In this document: positions 53,943 through 62,135 of the stretch, piece after piece | Numbering within the stretch: position 1 is the stretch's first letter | Layout of the letters: every line of letters starts with the position of its first letter | Assembly (NCBI GenBank): GCA_030653385.1 | Contig: JAURZM010000025.1 | Coordinates: 124,001-188,000, forward strand | Length of the DNA stretch: 64,000 bases | Direction of reading: 5' to 3' | Source of the DNA: Rubrivivax sp. | Lineage (GTDB): Bacteria; Pseudomonadota; Gammaproteobacteria; Burkholderiales; Burkholderiaceae_C | The notes under the pieces: model-generated | What the model saw: the letters and a program-made list of their open reading frames with translations, nothing else | What the model was told of the DNA's origin: nothing | The model's database searches: none | Position numbers and translations under genes: made by a program

Positions 53943-54586
53943 AGGGCGCGCTGAACTCGGTCGAGGAGGATCTGGCCGCCGCCGCTGCGCCGGTGCTCGT
54001 GATCCCGGCGCCGGCGCAGGAGCCGAAGCACCGTGAAGGCGCCGGCAAGTCGGATTCGGCGCGCCAACGGGTGCTCGGACTGCTGTTCGGCGTCGTGTTT
54101 GGCTTCCTGCTGCAAAAGGGTGGCGTGGCCAGGTACGAGGTGCTGATGGGCCAGTTCTTCTTGACCGACTTCACGGTCATCAAGGTCATGCTGACGGCCA
54201 TCGTCGTCGGCATGGTCGGCATCTTTTCGATGCGCGCGCTGGGTCTGATCGAGCTGCACGTGAAGCCCACCCGCTACGCCGCCAACATCGCGGGCGGCCT
54301 GCTGTTCGGCGTCGGGCTTGGCCTGCTGGGCTATTGCCCCGGAACGGGTGTGGCCGCGCTCGGGCAAGGCAGCCTCGACGCGATCTCGGGCATCGTGGGC
54401 CTGATGGTCGGCAGCTACTTCTACGCCGAGACCTCGGGCTATCTTGCTGCGACGATCCAGACCATCGGCAACCGGGGCCGCATCATGCTGCCCGACGTGC
54501 TGGGCATGCGGCTCGCAACCTTCCTGGTGGTTTTTGTGCCGCTGCTCGTCGTGGGCCTGTGGGTCATCGCGCGGTGGGCGCCATGA
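53939..54586 (+). CDS. YeeE/YedE family transporter, second half
   Basis: A 215-residue partner protein starting with GTG inside the preceding stop codon. After a hydrophilic N-terminal extension of about 40 residues (VIPAPAQEPKHREGAGK) come four membrane helices and the conserved cysteine motif GLLGYCPGTGVAALGQGS. The unusual N-terminal extension is not seen in the first half. Together with the MBL/rhodanese protein it suggests uptake of a reduced sulfur compound and its intracellular conversion. Confidence 0.87.
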   Translation: MKGALNSVEEDLAAAAAPVLVIPAPAQEPKHREGAGKSDSARQRVLGLLFGVVFGFLLQKGGVARYEVLMGQFFLTDFTVIKVMLTAIVVGMVGIFSMRALGLIELHVKPTRYAANIAGGLLFGVGLGLLGYCPGTGVAALGQGSLDAISGIVGLMVGSYFYAETSGYLAATIQTIGNRGRIMLPDVLGMRLATFLVVFVPLLVVGLWVIARWAP

Positions 54587-54658
54587 AGGCTCGCCCATGC
54601 ACTGAGCCTGGCCGCTTGACTGCATCGACGGCATCCACCCAGGACTGGCGGCACAGAC

Positions 54659-55384
54659 TCAGCCCGCATGGCTCGCAAACCGGTAGCCCACGCCGCTTTC
54701 CGTCAGCAGCCACTTCGGCTGTGACGCATCGGCCTCGATCTTCTTGCGCAGGTTGCCCATGTGCACCCGCACGTAGTGCACGTCTTCGGCGTGCTGCGGG
54801 CCCCACAGTTCCTGCAGCAGGAAACGGTGGGTCAGCACACGGTCGGGCCGGGCGGTCAACAGCAGCAGCAGGCGGTATTCGATGGGCGTCAGGTGCACCG
54901 GTTCGCCAGCGCGCAGCACCTTGCGGCGCGCGCGGTCGACGGTGATGTCGCCGAAGTGGATGACGGCTTCTTCGGCGCCGGCGTGGTGCAGCCGCCGCCG
55001 CAGGTGCGCGCGGGTGCGGGCCAGCAATTCTCCTGACCCGAAGGGCTTGACCAGGTAGTCGTCGGCGCCGGCGTCCAGGGCCCGGATCTTGTCCCGCTCA
55101 CCCGAGCGCGCCGACAGCACCAGCACCGGCGAAGAAGACCAGCTGCGGAACTCGCGGATGAAGTCGACGCCGTCGCCGTCGGGCAAGCCCAGGTCCAGCA
55201 CCACCAGGTCGGGCCGGCGGGTGCCGGCTTCGATCAGGCCGCGCTGCAAGTTGGCCGCCTCGGTCACGTCGTGGCCTTCGGATTCGAGCGCCACCCGCAC
55301 GAAGCGCCGGATGTCGCTGTCGTCTTCGATGACCAGCACACGCGAGGGTGGCGTGTCGGCGGCGGCGGTGCCCAGGGGACTCAT
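54659..55384 (-). CDS. KdpE-like OmpR-family response regulator
   Basis: A 241-residue transcription regulator. The receiver domain has the acidic pocket (IEDD near residue 20), phospho-acceptor Asp64 (VVLDLGLPDGDG) and the conserved KPF lysine. A C-terminal OmpR-type winged helix ends WLLTESGVGYRF. The segment GIRYFVRVAL-like start and RRPDLVVLDLGLP fit KdpE. Its ATG overlaps the upstream kinase stop (ATGA). Because it faces a Ktr/Trk potassium system and no kdpFABC is seen, that K+ uptake operon is the likely target (inference). Confidence 0.93.
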   Translation of the reverse strand: MSPLGTAAADTPPSRVLVIEDDSDIRRFVRVALESEGHDVTEAANLQRGLIEAGTRRPDLVVLDLGLPDGDGVDFIREFRSWSSSPVLVLSARSGERDKIRALDAGADDYLVKPFGSGELLARTRAHLRRRLHHAGAEEAVIHFGDITVDRARRKVLRAGEPVHLTPIEYRLLLLLTARPDRVLTHRFLLQELWGPQHAEDVHYVRVHMGNLRKKIEADASQPKWLLTESGVGYRFASHAG

Positions 55385-56952
55385 GGTCCTGTGCCTTCCG
55401 CTGGTGTTTCCGGCGCTTCTTCAGCTGGCGGTGAGGGCGGCGGCGAACCGCGCGGAAAGCGCATCACGAAACGGGCGCCGCCGTCGCTGGCCGTCTCGGC
55501 GCGGATGTCACCGCCATGTGCCACCACGATCGCCCGGCACAGCGACAGACCCAGGCCCACGCCGGCCGTGGCGCTTTCCTTGTCACCCCGTTCGAACTTC
55601 TTGAAGAGGTCTTCTTCGCGGCCCACCGGCAGGCCGGGGCCGTGGTCGCGCACCGACAGTTCCACCGTGTCGGCCGTCGACACCGCGGTGATCTCGATCA
55701 CCGTGCCCTCGGGCGTGTACTTGACCGCGTTTTCCAGCAGGTTCACGAGCACCCGTTCCATCAGCACTGCGTCCAGCCGCACCCACGGCAACTCATCGGG
55801 CAGCGTGACCTGCACCCGGTGCCGCGCCAGCAGTTGCGCCGTGGCGGCCAGTGCGCTGCCCACCCCTTCTTCGAGCGGCTGCCATTGCAGGTCCAGGCGC
55901 ACGGCGCCGGACTGCAGGCGGGCCATGTCCAGCAGGTTGTTGGCCAGCGCGCTCATGCGCCGCGCCGAACTGGCCATGGCGTCGGCGATCTCGGCCTGCT
56001 GCGCACTGGGCGCAGGGCGGGTCAGCCGCAGCGATTCCGCCAGGCCCACCAGCGAAGCCAGCGGTGTGCGCAGGTCGTGCGAGATGGCCGACAGCAAGGC
56101 GTTGCGCAGCCGTTCACCTTCAAACTCCAGCGCGGTGGCCTGCGCCACGTCGATGTAGTGGATGCGTTCCAGCGCGCCGGCCAGCAGCGCAGCGCAGGTG
56201 CCGAGCAATTGCCGTTCGTCGGCCGACCAGTCCTGGTGTGTGCTGCGCTGGACCGCCAGCGCACCGCGCACCGCCATCGTCGCGCGCAAGGGCAGCAACA
56301 GCACGGGCAGCCCGGCGCCATTGTCCGCGCCGCGTCCCGCCTCTTGTGCGTGTTTCACCGTGGCTTGCGCAAGCGCCGTCATCTCGGTCGTCGGTGCAGC
56401 GCCCAACACACGCAGGCTGTCGTCGCGTTCCAGCACCCACAAGGTGGCCTGGCTCTTCAGCTGTGCCTGGGCGAATCGCTGCACGGCTTCGGCCACCTGC
56501 TCCGGCGCCAGGGCTCCGCCCAGTTCGCGCGAGATGTCGTACAGGCTGCGCACACGCTGTTCACGAACTCGAGCAGCCATTGCCTGGGCTTTCAGCCCGG
56601 CGGTGAGCTGGCCCACCACCAGCCCCACCAGCAGCATCACGGCGAAGGTGAAAAAAAAGCGTTCGTCGGCGACGGCCAGCGAAAAACGCGGCGGCACGAA
56701 GATCAGGTTCAGCAGCAGCACCGACAGGCCCGCGGCCAGCAGCGCAGGCCCACGCCCGAAACGTGCCGCCGACAGCACCACCGCCAGCATGAACACCAGC
56801 ACCAGGCTGGCCACGTCCAGCGCACCGGCCAGTGGCGCCGCCAGCAGCGCCGCGCCGGCGCAGATGGCCGACGCACCCGCGTACCCCACCCAGGCGGGGC
56901 GGCTCGGCAGCAGCGGTGCAGCGAGCTGATCTTCTTTCATGTCGGCGCTCAC
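55381..56952 (-). CDS. KdpD-like sensor histidine kinase, short form
   Basis: A 523-residue membrane kinase carrying the C-terminal half of KdpD: four membrane helices of the DUF4118 type (residues about 20-115), a GAF domain (about 150-265), HisKA with phosphorylatable His292 in SAISHDLRTPL, and HATPase_c with NLLENAVKYTPEG, DHGPGLP and GVGLGLSLC. The N-terminal KdpD and USP domains (about 370 residues in E. coli KdpD) are missing, so a purely membrane/GAF-based signal is expected. The ATG at 56952 starts MSADMKEDQL. Divergent from the K+ transporter genes by 167 bases. Confidence 0.93.
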   Translation of the reverse strand: MSADMKEDQLAAPLLPSRPAWVGYAGASAICAGAALLAAPLAGALDVASLVLVFMLAVVLSAARFGRGPALLAAGLSVLLLNLIFVPPRFSLAVADERFFFTFAVMLLVGLVVGQLTAGLKAQAMAARVREQRVRSLYDISRELGGALAPEQVAEAVQRFAQAQLKSQATLWVLERDDSLRVLGAAPTTEMTALAQATVKHAQEAGRGADNGAGLPVLLLPLRATMAVRGALAVQRSTHQDWSADERQLLGTCAALLAGALERIHYIDVAQATALEFEGERLRNALLSAISHDLRTPLASLVGLAESLRLTRPAPSAQQAEIADAMASSARRMSALANNLLDMARLQSGAVRLDLQWQPLEEGVGSALAATAQLLARHRVQVTLPDELPWVRLDAVLMERVLVNLLENAVKYTPEGTVIEITAVSTADTVELSVRDHGPGLPVGREEDLFKKFERGDKESATAGVGLGLSLCRAIVVAHGGDIRAETASDGGARFVMRFPRGSPPPSPPAEEAPETPAEGTGP

Positions 56953-57119
56953 GAAGGCACTTTAGTCGACCGTTGGCGGTGCTTTGCACCGCAAAAGCCA
57001 CGGCCCATCAAGCAGACAACAAGACTGCAGTGGCCGGCATCAAGAACGCATCAAGACGGGCTCTGCGGCCTTGGCCCGGGACTTTGTGCTGCCCAGAATG
57101 CACCAGCTTCTGTGTCGCC
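56953..57119. promoter_or_regulatory. divergent promoter region between KdpDE-like and Ktr genes
   Basis: This 167-base gap must contain the promoters of both operons and is a plausible binding site for the KdpE-like regulator. Less GC-rich runs occur at about 56958-57015 (including AAAAGCC and CAAGCAGACAACAAGAC). No exact KdpE box was identified. Confidence 0.4.
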
Positions 57120-58451
57120 ATGCAAAAACGTCTGCTCCACCCCAGCCGCACCGTCGCGCTGCTGTTCCTGCTGTTGATCGTGATCGGCACCCTGCTGCTG
57201 CGGCTGCCGCTGTCGCAGGCCGAAGGCCAGGCGGCACCTTGGCTCACCGCGCTGTTCACCGCGGTGTCGGCCGTGTGCGTGACCGGCCTGGTGGTCGTGG
57301 ACACCGGCACCTACTGGTCGCCAGCGGGCCAGTTCATCGTGATGCTGCTGTTCCAGCTGGGGGGCTTCGGCTTGATGACGGCGGCCGCGCTGCTGGGCCT
57401 GATGGTCAACCGCTCGCTGCGCCTGCGCACCCGCCTGCTGACGCAGGCCGAGACCCACACCATCGGCCTGGGTGACGTGTCCAGCGTGGCGCGCGTGGTG
57501 CTGGTGGTCACGCTGGTCTGCGAAGCCGCCATCGCGTTGGCGCTGACCCTGCGCCTGCACCACGGACACGGACTGCCCTGGGGAGACGCGGCCTGGAGCG
57601 GTGTCTTCCACGCCATTTCGGCCTTCAACAACGCCGGCTTTTCGCTGCACGCCGACAGCCTGATGCGTTACGCCACCGACGCCTGGGTGCTGGTGCCGGT
57701 GATGCTGGGCATCGTCATCGGCGGCATCGGCTTCCCAGTGCTGCAGGACATGCGCGCCAAGCGGCTCGACCCGCACCGCTGGTCGCTGCACACCAAGTTG
57801 ACCCTGGCCGGCAGCGGTGTGCTGCTGGCCGGTGGCGCCTTGATGCTGTTGCTGTTCGAGTGGTCGAACATGAAGACGCTGGGCCCGATGGCCATCGGCG
57901 ACAAGCTGTTGTCGGCCCTGTTTGCGTCGGTGTCGGCGCGCACCGCGGGCTTCAACAGCATCGACATCGGCTTGCTGTCGCACGAAAGCTGGGCGCTGCA
58001 CTACCTGTTGATGTTCATCGGCGGTGGCAGCGCCGGCACGGCCGGTGGTGTCAAGGTGGCCACGGTGGTCATCCTGCTGCTGCTGGTGGTCGCCGAGGTG
58101 CGCGGCCGCCCCGACAGCGAAGCCTTCGGGCGCCGGGTTTGCGAATCCGCGCAGCGGCAGGCCATCACCGTGCTGGTGCTGGGCAGCGCGATGGTGGTGC
58201 TGGGCACGCTCGTGATCCTGCGTGTCACCGAGCTGCCCACCGACAAGGTCATCTTCGAAGTGATTTCCGCTTTCGGCACGGTGGGCCTGTCCACCGGCAT
58301 CACTGCCGAACTGCCGCCCGTGGGCCAGCTGATGCTGGTGCTGCTGATGTACGTGGGCCGTGTCGGCACCATCACGCTGGCCACGTCGCTGGCGCTGGGC
58401 GAACGGCGCATGCCTTACCGCTTTCCCGAGGAGCATCCGATTGTTGGGTAA
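57120..58451 (+). CDS. ktrB: Trk/Ktr-type potassium uptake channel subunit
   Basis: A 443-residue member of the TrkH/TrkG/KtrB family with four pore-loop repeats. Selectivity-filter glycines can be read in TAVSAVCVTGLVV, ISAFNNAGFSL, VSARTAGFNSID and ISAFGTVGLSTG. The length (443) fits KtrB (about 450) better than TrkH (about 480). The start ATG 57120 opens MQKRLLHPSRTVALLFLLL. The next gene, overlapping its 3' end, encodes the nucleotide-binding regulatory subunit. It imports K+, Na+-coupled in characterised KtrAB systems. Confidence 0.93.
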   Translation: MQKRLLHPSRTVALLFLLLIVIGTLLLRLPLSQAEGQAAPWLTALFTAVSAVCVTGLVVVDTGTYWSPAGQFIVMLLFQLGGFGLMTAAALLGLMVNRSLRLRTRLLTQAETHTIGLGDVSSVARVVLVVTLVCEAAIALALTLRLHHGHGLPWGDAAWSGVFHAISAFNNAGFSLHADSLMRYATDAWVLVPVMLGIVIGGIGFPVLQDMRAKRLDPHRWSLHTKLTLAGSGVLLAGGALMLLLFEWSNMKTLGPMAIGDKLLSALFASVSARTAGFNSIDIGLLSHESWALHYLLMFIGGGSAGTAGGVKVATVVILLLLVVAEVRGRPDSEAFGRRVCESAQRQAITVLVLGSAMVVLGTLVILRVTELPTDKVIFEVISAFGTVGLSTGITAELPPVGQLMLVLLMYVGRVGTITLATSLALGERRMPYRFPEEHPIVG

Positions 58452-59136
58452 ATTGTTCACCGAGCAGTTCGCATTCGCCCAGGGCGACAGCGTCGTGGTC
58501 ATCGGCCTGGGCCGTTTCGGCGGGGCCGTGGCGCAGTCGCTGATGAGCCTGGGCCACGACGTGATGGGCATCGACCGCGATGCCGATCCGGTGCAGGCCT
58601 GGGCCGACCGGCTGACGCACGCGGTGCAGGCCGACGCGACCAACGAGCTGGTGATGCGGCAGCTGGGTGTGGCCGACTTCCGGCATGCCATCGTCGGCAT
58701 CGGCGACAACCTGGCCGCGAGCCTGATGACGCTGATGGCGCTGACCGAACTGGGCGTGGGCGACATCTGGGTCAAGGCGCTGACCGAAGACCACGGCAAG
58801 ATCGCGCAGCGCATGGGCGCGCACCACGTGGTGTTTCCGGAAGCCGACATGGGCGAACGTGTCGCGCACCTGATCTCGGGCCGCATGATCGACTACATCG
58901 AGCTCGACGACGGTTTTGCGATCGCGAAGATCCACGCGCCGGCCATCACCTTCGAACGTTCGCTGGCCGAGTCGGGTGTGCGCGAGAAGTTCGGTGTCAC
59001 GGTGGTCGGCATCAAACGCCCCGGCGAAGACTTCCAGCACGCCACACCCGACAGCCGCGTGCAGGCCGGCGACCTGCTGATCGTGTCGGGGCCGACCGCG
59101 CTGGTGGAGAAGTTCGCGGGGCGGGCCGGTCGGTGA
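58441..59136 (+). CDS. ktrA: Ktr/TrkA-type RCK regulatory subunit
   Basis: A 231-residue cytoplasmic gating subunit with an N-terminal RCK Rossmann domain (VVIGLGRFGGAVA, acidic GIDRDADPV) and C-terminal RCK_C domain (HATPDSRVQAGDLLIVSG). It binds NAD(H)/ATP/ADP and opens or closes the channel. There is no ATG at its head: the best start is TTG 58441, seven bases after a GAGGAG site (58428-58433), overlapping the end of ktrB; TTG 58444 is an alternative. Length matches KtrA (about 220) rather than the two-domain TrkA. Confidence 0.9.
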   Translation: MLGKLFTEQFAFAQGDSVVVIGLGRFGGAVAQSLMSLGHDVMGIDRDADPVQAWADRLTHAVQADATNELVMRQLGVADFRHAIVGIGDNLAASLMTLMALTELGVGDIWVKALTEDHGKIAQRMGAHHVVFPEADMGERVAHLISGRMIDYIELDDGFAIAKIHAPAITFERSLAESGVREKFGVTVVGIKRPGEDFQHATPDSRVQAGDLLIVSGPTALVEKFAGRAGR

Positions 59137-59186
59137 GCGCGACACGGACGCCGGCCGCGGCTGCCCATCGCGCATCGCCGTGCGGC

Positions 59187-60677
59187 TCAGCCCCGCCCGG
59201 CTGGCGCAAACAGGCTTGGCTGGCGGGCCAGCAGCCACGCAGCGCGTGAAATGCCCAGCACCGCCATGCCGGCCGCGATGGCCAGCCATGTCGGCAGCGA
59301 AACCGCGCCCAGTGCCATTGCCACCATCAGCGAAGCCGCCAACACCATGGGCAGGACAAAAACCTGCGGCGACCGGCCCTGCGGCCGGCCCGTGCCGGCT
59401 GCGTGGGCGGGCAACTGCCAGCACAGGGTCAGCCCGCTGAGGGCCGCCACCGTCCAGAACACCAGGGCCTGGCTCAGCACGGCCGTGCCCGGTATCGCCA
59501 GCGCCACCACGATGAAAGTGATCGCACACAGGCCCTGGAACTGCAGCAGCAGGTGCAGCACCAGGCGGCCTGGCAGACCCGGCTGCCCCCGATGGCCGGG
59601 CGCCAGCGACAGCAGCGCACGTTCAGCTGCGGTGCGCGCCACCGCCACCCGTGTCTGCTGCAGCAAACTCAGGCTGAAGGCCAGCGCTGCGAAGCTGGCA
59701 TTGCCCAGGCCGCTCATGCGTTCGGCCGGTGGCAGCCAACCCAGTGCGATGGCCGAGCGGAACAGGCCGGCCAGCACCACGAACACGGCCGAATAGCCCA
59801 GCACCGTCATGGCCTGCACGCCCGACTGTGCACCCGGCCCCAGCGCCAGCAGCAGCCGCGGCAGCACATCGGTCCTTGCGGTCAGGGCGCGCTGCTGCGC
59901 GCGTGCCATGGCCCAACGTGCAGGGCGCCGAAACTGCGCTGCCAGCCTCCCAGCCAGACTGTCAGATGCGTGGGTGCCGGCATGGCCGTGCAAGACCGCG
60001 GCGCCGCCGCTGGCACGGGCCGCCGCCCGCTGCGCCGTCCACGTGCTGTACCAGCGGGCATGGCCAGCGCCATCGGTCTGCAACAAGGGCGCCAGCAGCG
60101 CCGCACCGGCCAGCAGCACCAGGCCGCCGCTGGCAAAGGGCCGTGCCGCGGCGCCCTGGTGCACCGACTGCCAGGCCAGGGCCAGCGTGCCTTCCGATGG
60201 TGCCCACGGCCACAGAGCCAGGGGCATCCAGGCCACCGCCCACAGCAGGGGCGCACGCATGCCCCAGGCCAGCACCAGCAACCACAGTGCCCAGGACAGG
60301 CCGATGCGCAGGGGCGAGCCCAGCCAGGCCCAGGACAGCAACAGGCCCAGCCCCGCCAGCCCCGCCCAGCCGAGCCACAGCGTGGCACGCAGGCGCGCCA
60401 CATGCCCCGGCACCAGGCGGTCCAGCACGGCCTGGTTCTGCAGCAACAGGTTCGTGCACAGCAGGGACCAGGCGGTGCTGGACACGATGATCAGGAACAC
60501 GAGACCCGCCATCAGTGCCAGGCCACGACCCCAGGCCAGTCCGATCATCAGCACGACGGCGCCGCCCGACAACAGCCAGGCAGCCAGACAACGTTCCCGG
60601 CGCGGGTGGGTGCCGTCGTGCCAGGCCGCCTGGCCCGGCCCGTGCCAGAGGGCGGCCAGCGAAGCGGCGGTGTTCAT
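59187..60677 (-). CDS. predicted ABC transporter membrane protein
   Basis: A 496-residue integral membrane protein with 10-12 hydrophobic segments (e.g. LALMAGLVFLIIVSSTAWSLL, AWLGSPLRIGLSWALWLLVLAWG, CAITFIVVALAIPGTAVL) and a hydrophilic stretch near residues 210-275 rich in Arg and Ala. I recognise no family motif. Its ATG overlaps the stop of the ATP-binding gene (ATGA), and the set GntR regulator - ATPase - membrane protein is the known YtrA-type layout, so it most likely is the permease of that transporter. Substrate unknown. Confidence 0.75.
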   Translation of the reverse strand: MNTAASLAALWHGPGQAAWHDGTHPRRERCLAAWLLSGGAVVLMIGLAWGRGLALMAGLVFLIIVSSTAWSLLCTNLLLQNQAVLDRLVPGHVARLRATLWLGWAGLAGLGLLLSWAWLGSPLRIGLSWALWLLVLAWGMRAPLLWAVAWMPLALWPWAPSEGTLALAWQSVHQGAAARPFASGGLVLLAGAALLAPLLQTDGAGHARWYSTWTAQRAAARASGGAAVLHGHAGTHASDSLAGRLAAQFRRPARWAMARAQQRALTARTDVLPRLLLALGPGAQSGVQAMTVLGYSAVFVVLAGLFRSAIALGWLPPAERMSGLGNASFAALAFSLSLLQQTRVAVARTAAERALLSLAPGHRGQPGLPGRLVLHLLLQFQGLCAITFIVVALAIPGTAVLSQALVFWTVAALSGLTLCWQLPAHAAGTGRPQGRSPQVFVLPMVLAASLMVAMALGAVSLPTWLAIAAGMAVLGISRAAWLLARQPSLFAPAGRG

Positions 60678-61615
60678 GCCGTCAGCCCCATGAACAGGTC
60701 CTCCAGCGTCACCGGGCTGGCTTCCACATCGGCCGGCAGCTCGGCAGTGTGGTCACCACGGGCCAGCAGTTGAACGCGGCCTGTTGCTGCGGCCGTTGGC
60801 AACGGGCCGGGCAGCGCCTGCAGCCCGTGCTGCGCCAGGTGCAGCCGCACCGCCGCGGCCGGGCCGCTGAGCCGGCGTGTGCTGTCCATCAACTCGTCCA
60901 GCGGCGCCTGCAGCACGATGCGCCCGCGTGCCATGAAGGCCACCTGAAAGGCCACACGCTCCAGGTCGGACAGGATGTGCGTGCTGAAGACCACGGTGGT
61001 GCCGCGGTCCAGCACCTGTTCCACCAGTTCACGCAGGAAGTCGCGCCGGCCGGCCGGGTCCAGGCTGGCCACGGGTTCGTCCAGCACCAGCAGCTCGGGA
61101 TCTGGCGCCAGCGCGCGCACGATGGCCAGCCGTTGCTGCTCGCCACCCGACAGGCGCGCGATGGGTGTGTCCGGCGGCAGCGCCCAGCGCGACATCAGGC
61201 CGTCGGCCTTGGCCGTGTTCCAGCGGGGGTAGAAGCTGCGGAAGTACTGCAGCAGCTGGCGCGGCGTGAGCCAGTCGAAGAGGTCGCTGCGCTGGGGCAC
61301 GTAGCCAATGCGGGCGCGCAGGCTGTCGTCCAGCCGTTCGGGGGCGCAGCCGAACAGGGTCACCGTGCCGGCCTGCAATGCACGCAGGCCCAGCAGGCTT
61401 TCCAGCAGGCTGGTCTTGCCCGCGCCGTTGCGGCCCAGCAGGCCCACCACCTGGCCGGGATGCAGCTGCCAGTCCAGGCCGTCCAGCACGGTGTGCTGGC
61501 CGTAGCGCAGCAGCAATCCGCTGGCGCTGGCCGTGGCGGCCGTTGCAGGCGCGCTTGTGCTCAGGCCCAGCCCGGACTGGGGCAGATGAAGGGGCGTGGC
61601 GGGCAGGGCGTTCAT
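60674..61615 (-). CDS. ABC transporter ATP-binding protein (YtrB/EcsA-like)
   Basis: A 313-residue nucleotide-binding subunit with an Ala/Ser-rich leader of about 30 residues. Walker A GRNGAGKT spans residues 61-68; the Q-loop is in YVPQRSDLF; the signature is LSGGEQQR; Walker B is LLVLDEPVASLDP; the H-loop is in FSTHILSDLE. A C-terminal extension of about 100 residues is poorly conserved. Start and stop overlap with both neighbours (ATGA each side), forming a three-gene operon with the GntR regulator and the membrane protein. Confidence 0.92.
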   Translation of the reverse strand: MNALPATPLHLPQSGLGLSTSAPATAATASASGLLLRYGQHTVLDGLDWQLHPGQVVGLLGRNGAGKTSLLESLLGLRALQAGTVTLFGCAPERLDDSLRARIGYVPQRSDLFDWLTPRQLLQYFRSFYPRWNTAKADGLMSRWALPPDTPIARLSGGEQQRLAIVRALAPDPELLVLDEPVASLDPAGRRDFLRELVEQVLDRGTTVVFSTHILSDLERVAFQVAFMARGRIVLQAPLDELMDSTRRLSGPAAAVRLHLAQHGLQALPGPLPTAAATGRVQLLARGDHTAELPADVEASPVTLEDLFMGLTA

Positions 61616-62001
61616 CGCGGCTCCTCGTCGAGCAAGGTCTTGAACAGGGCCAGCGCCTGTTCGGGGGGCAGTTCGAGCTGGTGCGCCTCGGCTGCCGCGC
61701 GCTGCAGCGCCGGCCGCAGCAGGGCCATGCGCTGGGCTGCCGACAGTGCACGCCGATGCTGCTGCGCCACCACCATGGGCAGGCCGCGCCGGCGTTCCAG
61801 CAGGCCCTCGGCTTCCAGCAGGCTGAAGGCCTTGGACACCGTCATCGGGTTCACCGCCAGCGCTTCGGCCAGTTCACGCACCGAAGGGATCTCGGCGCCG
61901 GCACGCAGCTGGCCGCCGGCAATGCGCCGACGCATCTGCTCCACCAGCTGGCGGTAGATGGGCTCGGTGGCGCCGGGGTTGATGCTGAACAGCTCGTGCA
62001 T
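61612..62001 (-). CDS. GntR-family transcriptional regulator, YtrA subfamily
   Basis: A 129-residue regulator (139 if ATG 62028 is used). A winged helix-turn-helix of the GntR type covers residues about 10-78 (PIYRQLVEQMRRRIAGGQL, GAEIPSVRELAEALAVNPMTV, LEAEGLLERRRG). A short helical tail of about 50 residues follows, as in YtrA; there is no FadR or HutC effector domain. It precedes an ABC transporter operon that it probably represses. A palindromic site lies 57 bases upstream of its start. Confidence 0.92.
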   Translation of the reverse strand: MHELFSINPGATEPIYRQLVEQMRRRIAGGQLRAGAEIPSVRELAEALAVNPMTVSKAFSLLEAEGLLERRRGLPMVVAQQHRRALSAAQRMALLRPALQRAAAEAHQLELPPEQALALFKTLLDEEPR

Positions 62002-62057
62002 GGACGGGGTTCGGGGTGCACGTGCCACCGGCGCGGGGCCGGGGCACGGGCGTCTGT

Positions 62058-62079
62058 GTGTATGACTACATTAATACAC
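62058..62079. promoter_or_regulatory. palindromic operator candidate for the GntR/YtrA regulator
   Basis: The plus strand reads GTGTAT (62058-62063), ten central bases, then ATACAC (62074-62079). This AT-rich dyad lies in an otherwise GC-rich gap and 57 bases before the regulator start on the minus strand. GTGTAT/ATACAC half-sites resemble YtrA-type operators (GTGTA...TACAC), suggesting autoregulation of the operon. A promoter -10 (TATTAA-like) may overlap it. Confidence 0.6.
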
Positions 62080-62135
62080 TAGAGCCCGGGCTGTCAAGCC
62101 GCGGCGTGCCGTGCCGCGGCCCGCCGCGCCGCCGA

